This document shows positions 25,386 to 33,701 of a DNA stretch of 64,000 bases, piece after piece (positions within the stretch are counted from its first letter, which is position 1; each line of letters begins with the position of its first letter). Origin of the DNA: Novosphingobium sp049354825 (GTDB lineage Bacteria > Pseudomonadota > Alphaproteobacteria > Sphingomonadales > Sphingomonadaceae); NCBI RefSeq assembly GCF_049354825.1, contig NZ_CP186480.1, forward strand, positions 2,108,001 through 2,172,000. Reading direction: 5' to 3'. The notes beneath the pieces were generated by a model that was not told where the DNA came from, searched no databases, and saw only the letters and a program-made list of their open reading frames with translations. A program made the translations under genes and the position numbers.

Positions 25386-26507
25386 TCAGGCGGGCTTGCC
25401 CAGCGCCGCGGCGTAGACCGCCTGGGTCTGGTCGACCATGCGCGCGACAGTGAAGGCACTCAGCAACCGGGCGTGCCCGGCTTCGCCCAGCGCATGCCGG
25501 TGCGCTGCCGGCAATGTCTTTGCCATCGCCGCGGCCAGCGCCTCGGGATCGCGCGGCGGGACGAGGTAGCCGGTTTCCCCCTCGACCACGATCTCGGGTA
25601 TCGCGCTGATCCCCGACGCGACGATCGGCACCGCGGCTTCCATCGCCTCGAGCAGGACGAGCCCGAAGCCCTCATAGATCGAACTCAGCACGAAGACGTC
25701 GAGCGCGCGCATGACGGCCGGGATATCGGTGCGGAAGCCGGCGAAGATCACCGCCGCGGCGATGCCGAGTTCATGCGTGAGCGCGCGCAGTTCGTCCTCG
25801 AGCGGGCCGTGGCCGACCAGCACGAGCCGGACCGGCTGCGCACTCTCGGCGCGCAGCTTCGCAAAGGCGCGCAGCAGAGTCGGGATCGATTTCTGCTCGA
25901 CCAGCCGGGCAACGATTCCGAACAGAACTTCGTCGGCGCCCACGCCCCATTCCGCGCGCAGCCCGCGCGCGGCTCGTGCCGCTTCAGCGCCGCCCGGGAC
26001 CGGGCTCAGGCCATAGCGTACGGTCACCAGCTTGCGCGCCAGCCGGGCCGGCCACTGCGCCGCGAAGTAATCGTTCACCGCTTGCGAGATAGCGATCACG
26101 CGCCGCGCCCGCCCGGCGCAGAACCGCTCGATCGCAGCGGCACCGGGGCCGCGGTAGAACGGTTCGGTATCGTTGTGCTTGCTGGTAACCAGCGGCACGT
26201 CCTGGCCGATCAGCGCCAGCACGGCATAAAGCTCGCCCGGCGGCATGTGGGCATGGACGAGGTCGGGCCGCGCCGCCGCTATCGCCGCGCGCAGACGTGC
26301 AATCGCGGCCAGATCGGCATAGCGCTTCGCCCCGAGGTCGATCGTGGCGATCCCGCGCGCGTTCATCGCCGCGGTCCAGAAACCGTCGCCCTTAAGGAAC
26401 GCGACCGTCTGGCGCACGCCGCGCTCCGCCAGGCCGGCGGTAAGGTCGGCCAGGTGCGATTCCGCACCGCCTTTGCTGAGCGTTGTTATGACGTGGAAAA
26501 CATGCAT
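25386..26507 (-). CDS. GT4-type glycosyltransferase
   Basis: Retaining glycosyltransferase (373 aa) with the GT-B fold. The N-terminal donor side starts MHVFHVITTLSKGGAE, with RPDLVHAHMPPGE at about 95. The C-terminal nucleotide-sugar site is FGIVARLVEQKSIPTLL, then LVGHGPLEDEL and the EX7E motif SSIYEGFGLVLLEAMEA. The ATG at 26507 precedes the conserved start; earlier in-frame codons lack support. Donor and acceptor sugars cannot be predicted. First gene of the short minus-strand run with the amidotransferase. Confidence 0.9.
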   Translation of the reverse strand: MHVFHVITTLSKGGAESHLADLTAGLAERGVRQTVAFLKGDGFWTAAMNARGIATIDLGAKRYADLAAIARLRAAIAAARPDLVHAHMPPGELYAVLALIGQDVPLVTSKHNDTEPFYRGPGAAAIERFCAGRARRVIAISQAVNDYFAAQWPARLARKLVTVRYGLSPVPGGAEAARAARGLRAEWGVGADEVLFGIVARLVEQKSIPTLLRAFAKLRAESAQPVRLVLVGHGPLEDELRALTHELGIAAAVIFAGFRTDIPAVMRALDVFVLSSIYEGFGLVLLEAMEAAVPIVASGISAIPEIVVEGETGYLVPPRDPEALAAAMAKTLPAAHRHALGEAGHARLLSAFTVARMVDQTQAVYAAALGKPA

Positions 26508-26687
26508 TCGAGGGTCACCGGGATTGGGCTGCGGTTGATAGTGCCCCGCCCGCCGAAAGCAATCGCGGTGGGCACGCGGCACGCCGCGCGCGTGCAAAAC
26601 TGCGCGTTTGGAGGGGGTGGACAACCGCCGATATCGCCGTTTACAGCCGTCATCTCATCACCACTGACACGAACGGAGGGGACGTTC

Positions 26688-27458
26688 ATGGGTGTGTTCA
26701 CGACGGCGAAACAGCGTCTGGTTTCGGTCACGCGCGTGCTGGCACGGCGGTTGACGGCCGAGACGACCGACTTCGATCCCGCCTTCTTTCCGCTCGCGGC
26801 GCAAGTGCGCGGCTTCACGATGACGTCGCAGCTGCGGCAGTACGCGCTTTTCCGCGCGGCCAAGTTCGTCACCGCCAAGAGGATCGAGGGCGCCTTCGTC
26901 GAATGCGGCGTGTGGCGCGGCGGCAGTTCGCTGCTGGCGGCGCTGACGTTCAAGCACCTGGGCGACCAGAGCCGTGACTTGTGGCTGTACGATACCTTCG
27001 CCGGGATGACCGCGCCGACGGTGTTCGATGCCAAGCCCGGCAAGACGCCCGAGAGCACGGTGGTGAATTTCAAGGCCCAGCAGAAGGACGACCACAACGC
27101 CTGGTGCTATGCCAGCCTCGAGGACGTCAAGGGATGCCTCGCGCGGGCCGACTATCCGGCCGACAAGCTCCATTACGTAGTCGGCGACGTGACCAGCACC
27201 CTGCCCGGCAACCTGCCGGGAAAGATCGCCATCCTGCGGCTCGACACCGACTTCTACGATTCGACCAAGGCGGAGCTTGAGCATCTCTACGCACTGCTCA
27301 AGCCCGGCGGGATCCTGATCCTGGACGACTACGGCGGCTGGGACGGGGCCCGCAAGGCGGTGGACGAGTTCCTGGCCGCGCAGCCCACTCCGGTGTTCCT
27401 GGCGCGCGTCGACGAGACGGCGCGGATCGCACAGAAGCCTTACCCGGCCGCCGCCTGA
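26688..27458 (+). CDS. TylF/MycF-type sugar O-methyltransferase
   Basis: SAM-dependent methyltransferase of 256 aa. Family landmarks: GAFVECGVWRGGSSLLAAL (SAM-binding motif I), LWLYDTFAGMTAPT, then GKIAILRLDTDFYDSTKAEL and LLKPGGILILDDYGGW (metal-binding acidic residues). In the TylF group the enzymes methylate sugar hydroxyls. In this locus O-methylation of an exopolysaccharide sugar is likely. The ATG 26688 has a GGAGG Shine-Dalgarno at 26675-26679. It is the only plus-strand gene in this part of the locus and overlaps the flippase gene's 3' end by 19 bases. Confidence 0.87.
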   Translation: MGVFTTAKQRLVSVTRVLARRLTAETTDFDPAFFPLAAQVRGFTMTSQLRQYALFRAAKFVTAKRIEGAFVECGVWRGGSSLLAALTFKHLGDQSRDLWLYDTFAGMTAPTVFDAKPGKTPESTVVNFKAQQKDDHNAWCYASLEDVKGCLARADYPADKLHYVVGDVTSTLPGNLPGKIAILRLDTDFYDSTKAELEHLYALLKPGGILILDDYGGWDGARKAVDEFLAAQPTPVFLARVDETARIAQKPYPAAA

Positions 27459-28747
27459 GCGGCGCGCCGGGCGCGGCGGCTGCGTGCCAGCAGCACCCAG
27501 AAGCAGCCCGCGACCAGGACCTGCGATAGCGCCAGCGCGAACGCCAGCGAGACGTGATCGACGCCGCGCACCAGCGCGACCGTGCCGAAGCAGGCGATCT
27601 GCAGAACGTAGAGCCCGATGACGGTGAGGCGCGTGTTGGCGACCGAGCCGAACAGGCTGGACCAGCCGGTGACCGCGTAGAGCGTCCAGGCGCCGATCAG
27701 CAGCCACGCCAGCGCGCCCGAACCGGCGCGGTAGTTCTGCCCGAAGGCCAGCCCCATGATGGGATCACCCAGCCAGATCACCAGCGGGATCGCCACGAAT
27801 CCGATGGCCGCGAAGCCGAGCGAGGCGAGCAGCACCAGCTTGAGCGAGGCTTCGGCGGCATCGGCGCGGCTGCCGAGGATGATGTGCCGCTTCAGCACGA
27901 ACCAGATCGGCGTGGTGAAACGCTGGCTGACCCCGCTGATCGTCTTGGCAGCGCGGTAGAGAGCAACCGATGTGGGCGAGGCCGCGGCCGATAGCAGCAG
28001 CACGTCCATTTGCTGGGCAAAGTTCATCAGCCCCGATCGAACCGTGCCGGTCAGCCCGAACCACCACAGCCGGCGCGAGGTGACGCCGCGATCCTCGGGC
28101 GTTTCGCCCGCCAGCTTGCGCAGCGACAGCTGCGACTGGCGCAGCCCCTGGACGCTGCGCACGATCGCGGCGAAGACCATGCCCAGCACGAAGCCGAAGC
28201 CGCCCAGAAGTACCGCCAGCCCCAGCCCGATCAGTACGATCGCCGCGGCATAGCTCATCTCGATGGCGGGAAAGACGCGCGGTCCCCGGTAGATCGTCAG
28301 GTAGGCCTTCAGCGTGCCCCACGGGAACGCGAACCACGAGCCGACCATCAGCACCAGCAACCAGTGCGAATTGGTACCCCGCATGTAGTCGTAGCCCAGC
28401 ACGCCCAGCGCCAGCAGCGTATAGATCGCGCTGCTCCAGGCGAAATCGATGCGGAGCAGCCGCGCCACCAGTGCGTTGCGCCCGGCAACATCGTCGAGCC
28501 GCAATTCCGCGAAGGCAGCCAGCGCGGTTTCGGCGGCGCGGGCGCCGACGGCGGCTTCCATCACGTTCGCAACCGACAACAACGTGGCCAGTTTACCGAA
28601 TTCCGCGATCGGCAGGATGCGCGCCAGCACCGCCATCTGGACGAAATAGGCGATCGCCACGAACCCTTGCGAAAAGGTCACCATCGACAGCGTCTGCAAG
28701 CGGCCGAAGCCGACGAGCGCCCAGGCCCGCTTCCACAGCTGGTTCAT
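27440..28747 (-). CDS. Polysaccharide flippase (Wzx-like, MOP superfamily)
   Basis: Polytopic inner-membrane protein of 435 aa with about 12-14 hydrophobic segments. It starts MNQLWKRAWALVGFGRLQTL and has the early FSQGFVAIAYFVQMAVLARIL typical of O-antigen flippases. It ends with a basic tail. It would move undecaprenyl-linked repeat units to the periplasm. The ATG overlaps the stop of the polymerase-like gene (ATGA). A longer open frame upstream is only a shadow of that gene. Confidence 0.87.
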   Translation of the reverse strand: MNQLWKRAWALVGFGRLQTLSMVTFSQGFVAIAYFVQMAVLARILPIAEFGKLATLLSVANVMEAAVGARAAETALAAFAELRLDDVAGRNALVARLLRIDFAWSSAIYTLLALGVLGYDYMRGTNSHWLLVLMVGSWFAFPWGTLKAYLTIYRGPRVFPAIEMSYAAAIVLIGLGLAVLLGGFGFVLGMVFAAIVRSVQGLRQSQLSLRKLAGETPEDRGVTSRRLWWFGLTGTVRSGLMNFAQQMDVLLLSAAASPTSVALYRAAKTISGVSQRFTTPIWFVLKRHIILGSRADAAEASLKLVLLASLGFAAIGFVAIPLVIWLGDPIMGLAFGQNYRAGSGALAWLLIGAWTLYAVTGWSSLFGSVANTRLTVIGLYVLQIACFGTVALVRGVDHVSLAFALALSQVLVAGCFWVLLARSRRARRAAQAAAG

Positions 28748-30165
28748 CGCGGGTGCGGAACGGTCCCCGGCCGGACCGGGCCGGACGGCGGCCCCGCCGG
28801 GCGCCGCGCGGGCAGGCGGGGCATTGCCGCGGTGGTAACTTCGCGCCCGTAGACGGCCATGCCGCTGAGCGCGAAGACAAGGATCGTCAGGTAGCCCGCC
28901 GGCGAGATGAACACCGCGCTCTGGTTGAGGACCAGGAAGGTCAGCAGCCAGACCCGCATCGCCAGGGGATCGACGCGGCGGTCCATCATCAGGCGGCCCG
29001 GCCCGGGACGCAGCGTCTCGTAGAAGAAAAGGCCAAGGAACAGCAGCGCCAGGACGCCGCCGTCGACCAGCGTCTGGATGATCTGGTTGAGCGCCGAGCT
29101 GGCGTTGGCCCCGAACGCGGCGGAGCGCAGCGAGAAGTAGAAATAGGAGTTGTAGCCGCTGCCGAAAATTGGCGACAGTTTTGCCCATTCGAGGCCCTGG
29201 ACGATCGAGAAGAACCGGTCCGACTGGGTGAAGTCGGTATCGTTGAGTCGGTCGAATGCGTTGAGCGCACCGAACTTGTGCGACAGCGTGGAGAACAGCA
29301 CCTGGATACTGACCAGCAGCAGCGCTGCGATCAGGCTGGCCAGGACCACGCGAATCGCCCGCGCGCCCGGGCGGCGGCCGGCGCCCGCCGGGTTCGACAG
29401 CACGATGGCTCCGGCGATCCCCGCGCCGGCCACGATCAGCGGAATTCGCGAGCCTGACATCACGAGCGCCAGCATCGCCAGTGCCAGCCAGCCGAACCGG
29501 CGCGAGACGAAGAACGCCACCGCCAGGAACGACACTACGAACGCACCGCCATCGCCCAGCACGCCGAAGCTGCGCACGCCGGCGGACCCTTCGTAGGCGC
29601 CCTGCACTTCGCCGATGGGCAACGGGGTCAGAACCGTCAGAGGGGTCAGGATCGCGGCGAACGCCCAGACCAGGATGCCGATCTTCATCGCCCGCATCGC
29701 CGCCGGGAACGACGGCGCCGCGATCATCACGAAAAACACCAGCGCCGCCCCGGCGGTCGACAGGTATTGCTGGAACATCTGCGAGGGATCGCGCTCGATC
29801 GGGTCGGCAAAGACCACCAGCGTCGAAAACAGCACCACCAGCAGATAGCCGAGCAGATACCAGATCGAGCGGCGCAGGCCGCGCAGCGCCAGGATGCGCT
29901 TCACGCCCGTAAGGCGCAGCACGAGGCAGCCGACGATCACCAGCAGTGGCACCAGCGTGGCGGTATAGGGATCGAGCGGCCGCAGCACGCCCAGTCCGGC
30001 GGTGATGCCTTGGTACAGCGCCATGGCCGGTGCCACCGCGAAGGCGGCCAGGGTGACGAAATCGATCGGCACGACCATGCGCCGCGTGGCAGCGCCCGGC
30101 GCACCCGGGCGCTGCCGCGGATCTCGCGGACCAGGCGCCGCGGCGGCAGGCGGGACCGCGTTCAT
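28744..30165 (-). CDS. O-antigen polymerase/ligase-like membrane protein (Wzy candidate)
   Basis: Membrane protein of 473 aa with a Pro/Ala-rich N-terminal tail and about 11-12 membrane spans. The large periplasmic loop in the second half contains FFSIVQGLEWAKLSPIFGSGYNSY and a later SSALNQIIQTLVDGG, the pattern of Wzy/WaaL proteins. Next to a flippase gene it is the better Wzy candidate of the two such proteins in the window. Its start overlaps the preceding glycosyltransferase stop, and its end the flippase start, both as ATGA. The C-terminal 30 residues are Pro/Arg-rich. Confidence 0.8.
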   Translation of the reverse strand: MNAVPPAAAAPGPRDPRQRPGAPGAATRRMVVPIDFVTLAAFAVAPAMALYQGITAGLGVLRPLDPYTATLVPLLVIVGCLVLRLTGVKRILALRGLRRSIWYLLGYLLVVLFSTLVVFADPIERDPSQMFQQYLSTAGAALVFFVMIAAPSFPAAMRAMKIGILVWAFAAILTPLTVLTPLPIGEVQGAYEGSAGVRSFGVLGDGGAFVVSFLAVAFFVSRRFGWLALAMLALVMSGSRIPLIVAGAGIAGAIVLSNPAGAGRRPGARAIRVVLASLIAALLLVSIQVLFSTLSHKFGALNAFDRLNDTDFTQSDRFFSIVQGLEWAKLSPIFGSGYNSYFYFSLRSAAFGANASSALNQIIQTLVDGGVLALLFLGLFFYETLRPGPGRLMMDRRVDPLAMRVWLLTFLVLNQSAVFISPAGYLTILVFALSGMAVYGREVTTAAMPRLPARRPAGPPSGPVRPGTVPHPR

Positions 30166-31214
30166 CGCACCAGCGCCTTGAGCTCGCCCGCGATCTTGCG
30201 GCCGAGCCCGACGAGGTCATGTTCGCGGATCACATAATCGCGCAAGTTCGCTCCTGTCGCGGCGCGGGCCTCGTCGCCGAGACGGGCCATGCGCACCAGC
30301 GCATCGCCATAGGCGTCGATGTCGGCGCAGTAGAACGATCCCAGCGGCTCCGCCAGCGCCGGATTGATGGCGATGACCGGAAGCCCGCTCGCCATCGCTT
30401 CGAGGATCGTCTTGTCGAGCCCGCTGCCGCCGGCCGACAGGAACACGTCGCCGCGATGGTAGGCCAGGTGAACGTCGGCGAACCCGACCGGTCCGCACCA
30501 TTCGATCGCGTCTTCCACCCCCAGTTCGCGGGCCAGCGCCCGGCACCGCTCGACGTAGGCATGATCGGGCGCGCCCAGTGCCTCGCCGATGATCGCCAGG
30601 CTTACCGGCAGGCCCGGCTCCTCGCGCCGCAAGCGGGCGAGCGCCGCAATCATCCAGTCGATCTGCTTGACCGGGGCGAAACGACCGATCGTGATCAGCC
30701 GCAGCGGTCCGGCCGGTCGCGGCCCCTCTGCAGGCCGGAAACGCCGGGTGTCGATACCCTGGCCGATGACCTTGAGCTTGGGGGTGGAGATCGGGAAGCC
30801 CGCTTTGGTGGACGCCAGCGCCCGGTCGGCGAAGAACAGCGCGGTCGACAGGATGCGGCTGCGGTGGTTGTGTGCGTACCACAGCGCGGCCGGAATGCCG
30901 CGCGCCTTCAGCACCGGCCCTGCCATCGCCAGGAACAGCGCGTTCATGTGCGCGAAGCAGACGTCGTGCCGGCGCAGCCGCAGCGCCTCGAACAGGCGGC
31001 GGTAGAACACGGCGACGCGGTGGGGTTTCGACCACCCATTCTCGAGCCCGCAGCTCAGCACGGTGACGTTATTCGCCACCGCCAGCTTCCCGCGGTACAT
31101 CGTGATCACGGTGATGGCGTCGAAATGCTTCGCCAGCTCGTTGATCCAGTCGGTCGTGAAGCCCAGCGCGGTGTCGTCGCGGTCCACCCTGAGGTTGAGG
31201 AGCAGCAGGTTCAT
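30162..31214 (-). CDS. GT4-type glycosyltransferase
   Basis: Protein of 350 aa of GT-B fold. It starts MNLLLLNLRVDRDDTALGF and has AALWYAHNHRS in the N-terminal domain. The donor domain has RLITIGRFAPVKQIDWMI, LAIIGEALG, and the EX7E-like segment SAGGSGLDKTILEAMASG, in which the first Glu of the usual motif is Gly. The retained Glu is the one before AMASG. Translation is linked at both ends by ATGA overlaps. Substrate unknown. Confidence 0.86.
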   Translation of the reverse strand: MNLLLLNLRVDRDDTALGFTTDWINELAKHFDAITVITMYRGKLAVANNVTVLSCGLENGWSKPHRVAVFYRRLFEALRLRRHDVCFAHMNALFLAMAGPVLKARGIPAALWYAHNHRSRILSTALFFADRALASTKAGFPISTPKLKVIGQGIDTRRFRPAEGPRPAGPLRLITIGRFAPVKQIDWMIAALARLRREEPGLPVSLAIIGEALGAPDHAYVERCRALARELGVEDAIEWCGPVGFADVHLAYHRGDVFLSAGGSGLDKTILEAMASGLPVIAINPALAEPLGSFYCADIDAYGDALVRMARLGDEARAATGANLRDYVIREHDLVGLGRKIAGELKALVR

Positions 31215-32368
31215 GGCCGCCGCCTCGGCAGCGCCGCCGCCGCTTCCCAGCTGTCGACCAGTCGCCGCGTCACCGCCGCGAACGAGTAATGGGCGTCTGC
31301 CCACGCGCGCGCCGCGGCAGCCATTGCGTCCGCCCGCGCCGGATCGCGCAGCAGCGCCAGGCAGGCATCGGCAAGGCTGGCGGCATCGCGTGGCACCAGT
31401 CGTCCGGTCGCCCCGTCCTGGATCAGGTCGCGCGGACCGTCGATGTCGGTCGACACGATCGGCAGCCCAGCCATCATCGCCTCGACCACGACGCGCCCAA
31501 GCCCCTCGTGTTCGGAGGTGAACAGGAACAGACTGGCGGCGGCGAACAGCGCCGGAAGATCGTCATAGGCAACCGCCCCCTTCATGGTCAGCGCGTCGAC
31601 CTGGCCCGCCAGTTCGCGCGCGACGACCGCGCGCTCGGGCCCATCGCCGGCGATTACCAGGCGAACCTCGGGCATCGCTTCGCGCACCAGCCGCGCCGTC
31701 CTGCACCACAGGCCAAGGTCCTTTTCGGGCACCAGCCGGCCAACGAACAGCAGCACCGGGTTGCCGGCATCGGGACGGCGCTCCTGCGCGGCAAAGGCCA
31801 CGGGCACCGGCGCCACGGCGATGCGGTCCGCCGGCATGTCGCCCGCCGCGACGATGGCGCGCTCGATCCCGCTGGAGACGACGCGGACGTGATCCGCCCG
31901 GCGGATCGCGCGCCGTGTGCCCCACGCGCGCAGGCGATTGATGCGCCCGCGCGCGGCAAAGGCGGCGCCGTAGACATCGGCATGGACCTGGACCTGGATG
32001 CGGGCGCGCCTCGCACCCGACAGGAACGCCACGAGGCCCTCCTCGTAGCCGGTCTGGCAGGTGATCAGGTCGGGCTGCCAGCCTTTTTTCAGCATCGAAC
32101 GCAGCAGCCGCAGCATGTCGAGCGGGGCGCGCAGCCGCGAGGGCGAATCGGTGCCGAAAATCTCCAGGCCCGCGAACGGCCGGTCATGGACGAAGCCGTC
32201 GCCGCGGCGGGTATGGACGATGATCCGCACCTCAGATCCCGGCCGCCGGCGCAGGAATTCGCGCACGTATTCGAGATGACGTGCGCGGGTGTCATTCGGG
32301 GCGCCGCCGGGGCGCGCGAACATGTGCGAATCCTGCCCCAGGATCACCAACCGCAGCGGAGTGCTCAT
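31211..32368 (-). CDS. GT4-type glycosyltransferase
   Basis: Protein of 385 aa of GT-B fold. The N-terminus is MSTPLRLVILGQDSHMFARP. The donor domain has PVLLFVGRLVPEKDLGLW, LVIAGDGPERAV, and EX7E in TSEHEGLGRVVVEAMMAG. It is similar in architecture to, but clearly distinct from, the two glycosyltransferases on either side. Start and stop both overlap neighbours as ATGA, so five genes (28 to 33 kb) form one tightly coupled unit. Confidence 0.88.
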   Translation of the reverse strand: MSTPLRLVILGQDSHMFARPGGAPNDTRARHLEYVREFLRRRPGSEVRIIVHTRRGDGFVHDRPFAGLEIFGTDSPSRLRAPLDMLRLLRSMLKKGWQPDLITCQTGYEEGLVAFLSGARRARIQVQVHADVYGAAFAARGRINRLRAWGTRRAIRRADHVRVVSSGIERAIVAAGDMPADRIAVAPVPVAFAAQERRPDAGNPVLLFVGRLVPEKDLGLWCRTARLVREAMPEVRLVIAGDGPERAVVARELAGQVDALTMKGAVAYDDLPALFAAASLFLFTSEHEGLGRVVVEAMMAGLPIVSTDIDGPRDLIQDGATGRLVPRDAASLADACLALLRDPARADAMAAAARAWADAHYSFAAVTRRLVDSWEAAAALPRRRP

Positions 32369-33483
32369 GCCCGGCGCCTGGCGGCGACGCGTTCGAGCAG
32401 CGCCTCGGTATCGGCGACCATCCGCGCGAACGAGAATTGCTCTGCCAGCAGCGCGGCAGCGCGCGCGGCCATCTCGGCGCGCAGGGCCGCGTCGCCGAGC
32501 ATCCGCTCCAGCGCGGCGGCGAGCGCGCCATTGTCGCCCACCGGAACCAGCAGGCCGGTTTCGCCGTCGCGGATCGTTTCCGGCGTGCCGCCAGCGCCGC
32601 TGGCGACCACCGGGACGCCCGCGCCCATCGCCTCCAGCACGATGTGCGGCAGCCCTTCGTAGCTCGAGTTGAGCACGAAGACGCGGCCCGCGCGGATCGC
32701 GCCGGCTACGTCCGCTTGCGGCAGGTGGCCGCGGAACCGCACTTGTCCGCCGGCGGCACGCGCCTGTGCTTCCAGGTCCGCGCGCAGCGGTCCGTCACCG
32801 ACGATGTCGAGGCTCCAGCCGTGCTCCGCGGCAATCGCGATCAGGTCGGCGAAACCCTTCCACGGGACCAGACGGCCAACGCTGACGATGTCGACCGTGG
32901 GCGCGGCCGCGCCCGGCAGCGGATCGGGGACGGCGTTGTAGATCACATCGATCCGGCTTTGCGGGACGCCCCAGCCGTGGACGATCCGGCCGAGATAGGC
33001 GCTGGGCGTCAGCACCCGGTCAAAGGCGGCGACATAGCGGTTTTGCAGTGCCCGCATCGCCCGCCACTGGCGCGGCAGCGCGGCGACCTGGAACTGGTCG
33101 AGCGTTTCGGTGCGGCCGGCGTGACGGGCGCGTTCCCAGATCGTGTCGCCCACCACCTTTACCACCGCCGGGCGCCGCGCCAGCCGGGCGGCGAGCGCGC
33201 TTTCAAGATGCAGGCCGTTGGCCAGCATCACGTCGCTCGACCGGGCGAGCGCCTTGATCGTGCGCACAGTGCGGATCATCCGGGCCGCGCGCGGCATGGC
33301 TCGGGGAACGCGGTGGACCGGAAAGGGAAAGGCGCGCGGCGCGGCAATTGCCTCGGCATCGGCAAGCGTCACCACCTCGACCTCGTGGCCGCGGTCAACC
33401 AGCGCGGCACCGATGCGCGGGATATAGCTGGCCGGGCCGCCGATATCGGGCGGGAAGATTCCGGTCGTCAGAACTATCTTCAT
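32365..33483 (-). CDS. GT4-type glycosyltransferase
   Basis: Protein of 372 aa of GT-B fold, starting MKIVLTTGIFPPDIGGPASY. The donor domain shows VDIVSVGRLVPWKGFADLI, LDIVGDGPLRADLE, and EX7E in NSSYEGLPHIVLEAMGAG. The ATG at 33483 is chosen at the conserved start. An in-frame extension of about 34 codons upstream has no similarity to the family. It is the promoter-proximal gene of the coupled five-gene unit, reading away from the beta-helix gene. Confidence 0.88.
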   Translation of the reverse strand: MKIVLTTGIFPPDIGGPASYIPRIGAALVDRGHEVEVVTLADAEAIAAPRAFPFPVHRVPRAMPRAARMIRTVRTIKALARSSDVMLANGLHLESALAARLARRPAVVKVVGDTIWERARHAGRTETLDQFQVAALPRQWRAMRALQNRYVAAFDRVLTPSAYLGRIVHGWGVPQSRIDVIYNAVPDPLPGAAAPTVDIVSVGRLVPWKGFADLIAIAAEHGWSLDIVGDGPLRADLEAQARAAGGQVRFRGHLPQADVAGAIRAGRVFVLNSSYEGLPHIVLEAMGAGVPVVASGAGGTPETIRDGETGLLVPVGDNGALAAALERMLGDAALRAEMAARAAALLAEQFSFARMVADTEALLERVAARRRA

Positions 33484-33701
33484 CGCTCGATCAGCCGAAA
33501 CCGGTGCCGTTACAGCCCCTTGCCGGATGGCAGGGAGCAGGAGAAAACCAGCCGCCGTCCATAGCGCCGATGGCCGCGATGACAACGCCGATCGTCGCCG
33601 CGCCGCCGCGGCGGCAACCTGTCCGCCGCCCGGCCGTTGCTGAACATCGGCCTGCCCGCGCGGATCGCGGCGGTTCAGGCACCCTGTTGTAACGAGGCAC
33701 G

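Noticed and set aside
23456..25453. Plus-strand open frame of about 665 codons opposite the amidotransferase
   Set aside because: It mirrors the codons of the amidotransferase, has an Arg/Gln/His-rich composition, and no start context or motif.
26572..26595. Inverted repeat GCACGCG...CGCGTGC in the glycosyltransferase/methyltransferase gap
   Set aside because: Possible operator, but low complexity and no supporting promoter; could not be told from background.
28748..30220. Upstream in-frame extension of the flippase giving a 926-residue protein
   Set aside because: The extension has no hydrophobic or conserved sequence and overlaps the polymerase-like gene. The flippase start at 28747 with an ATGA overlap explains the arrangement.
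33602..33615. GCCGCCGCGGCGGC palindrome in the gap before the beta-helix gene
   Set aside because: A simple GCC/GGC repeat is likely by chance in this sequence, and no promoter elements stand next to it.
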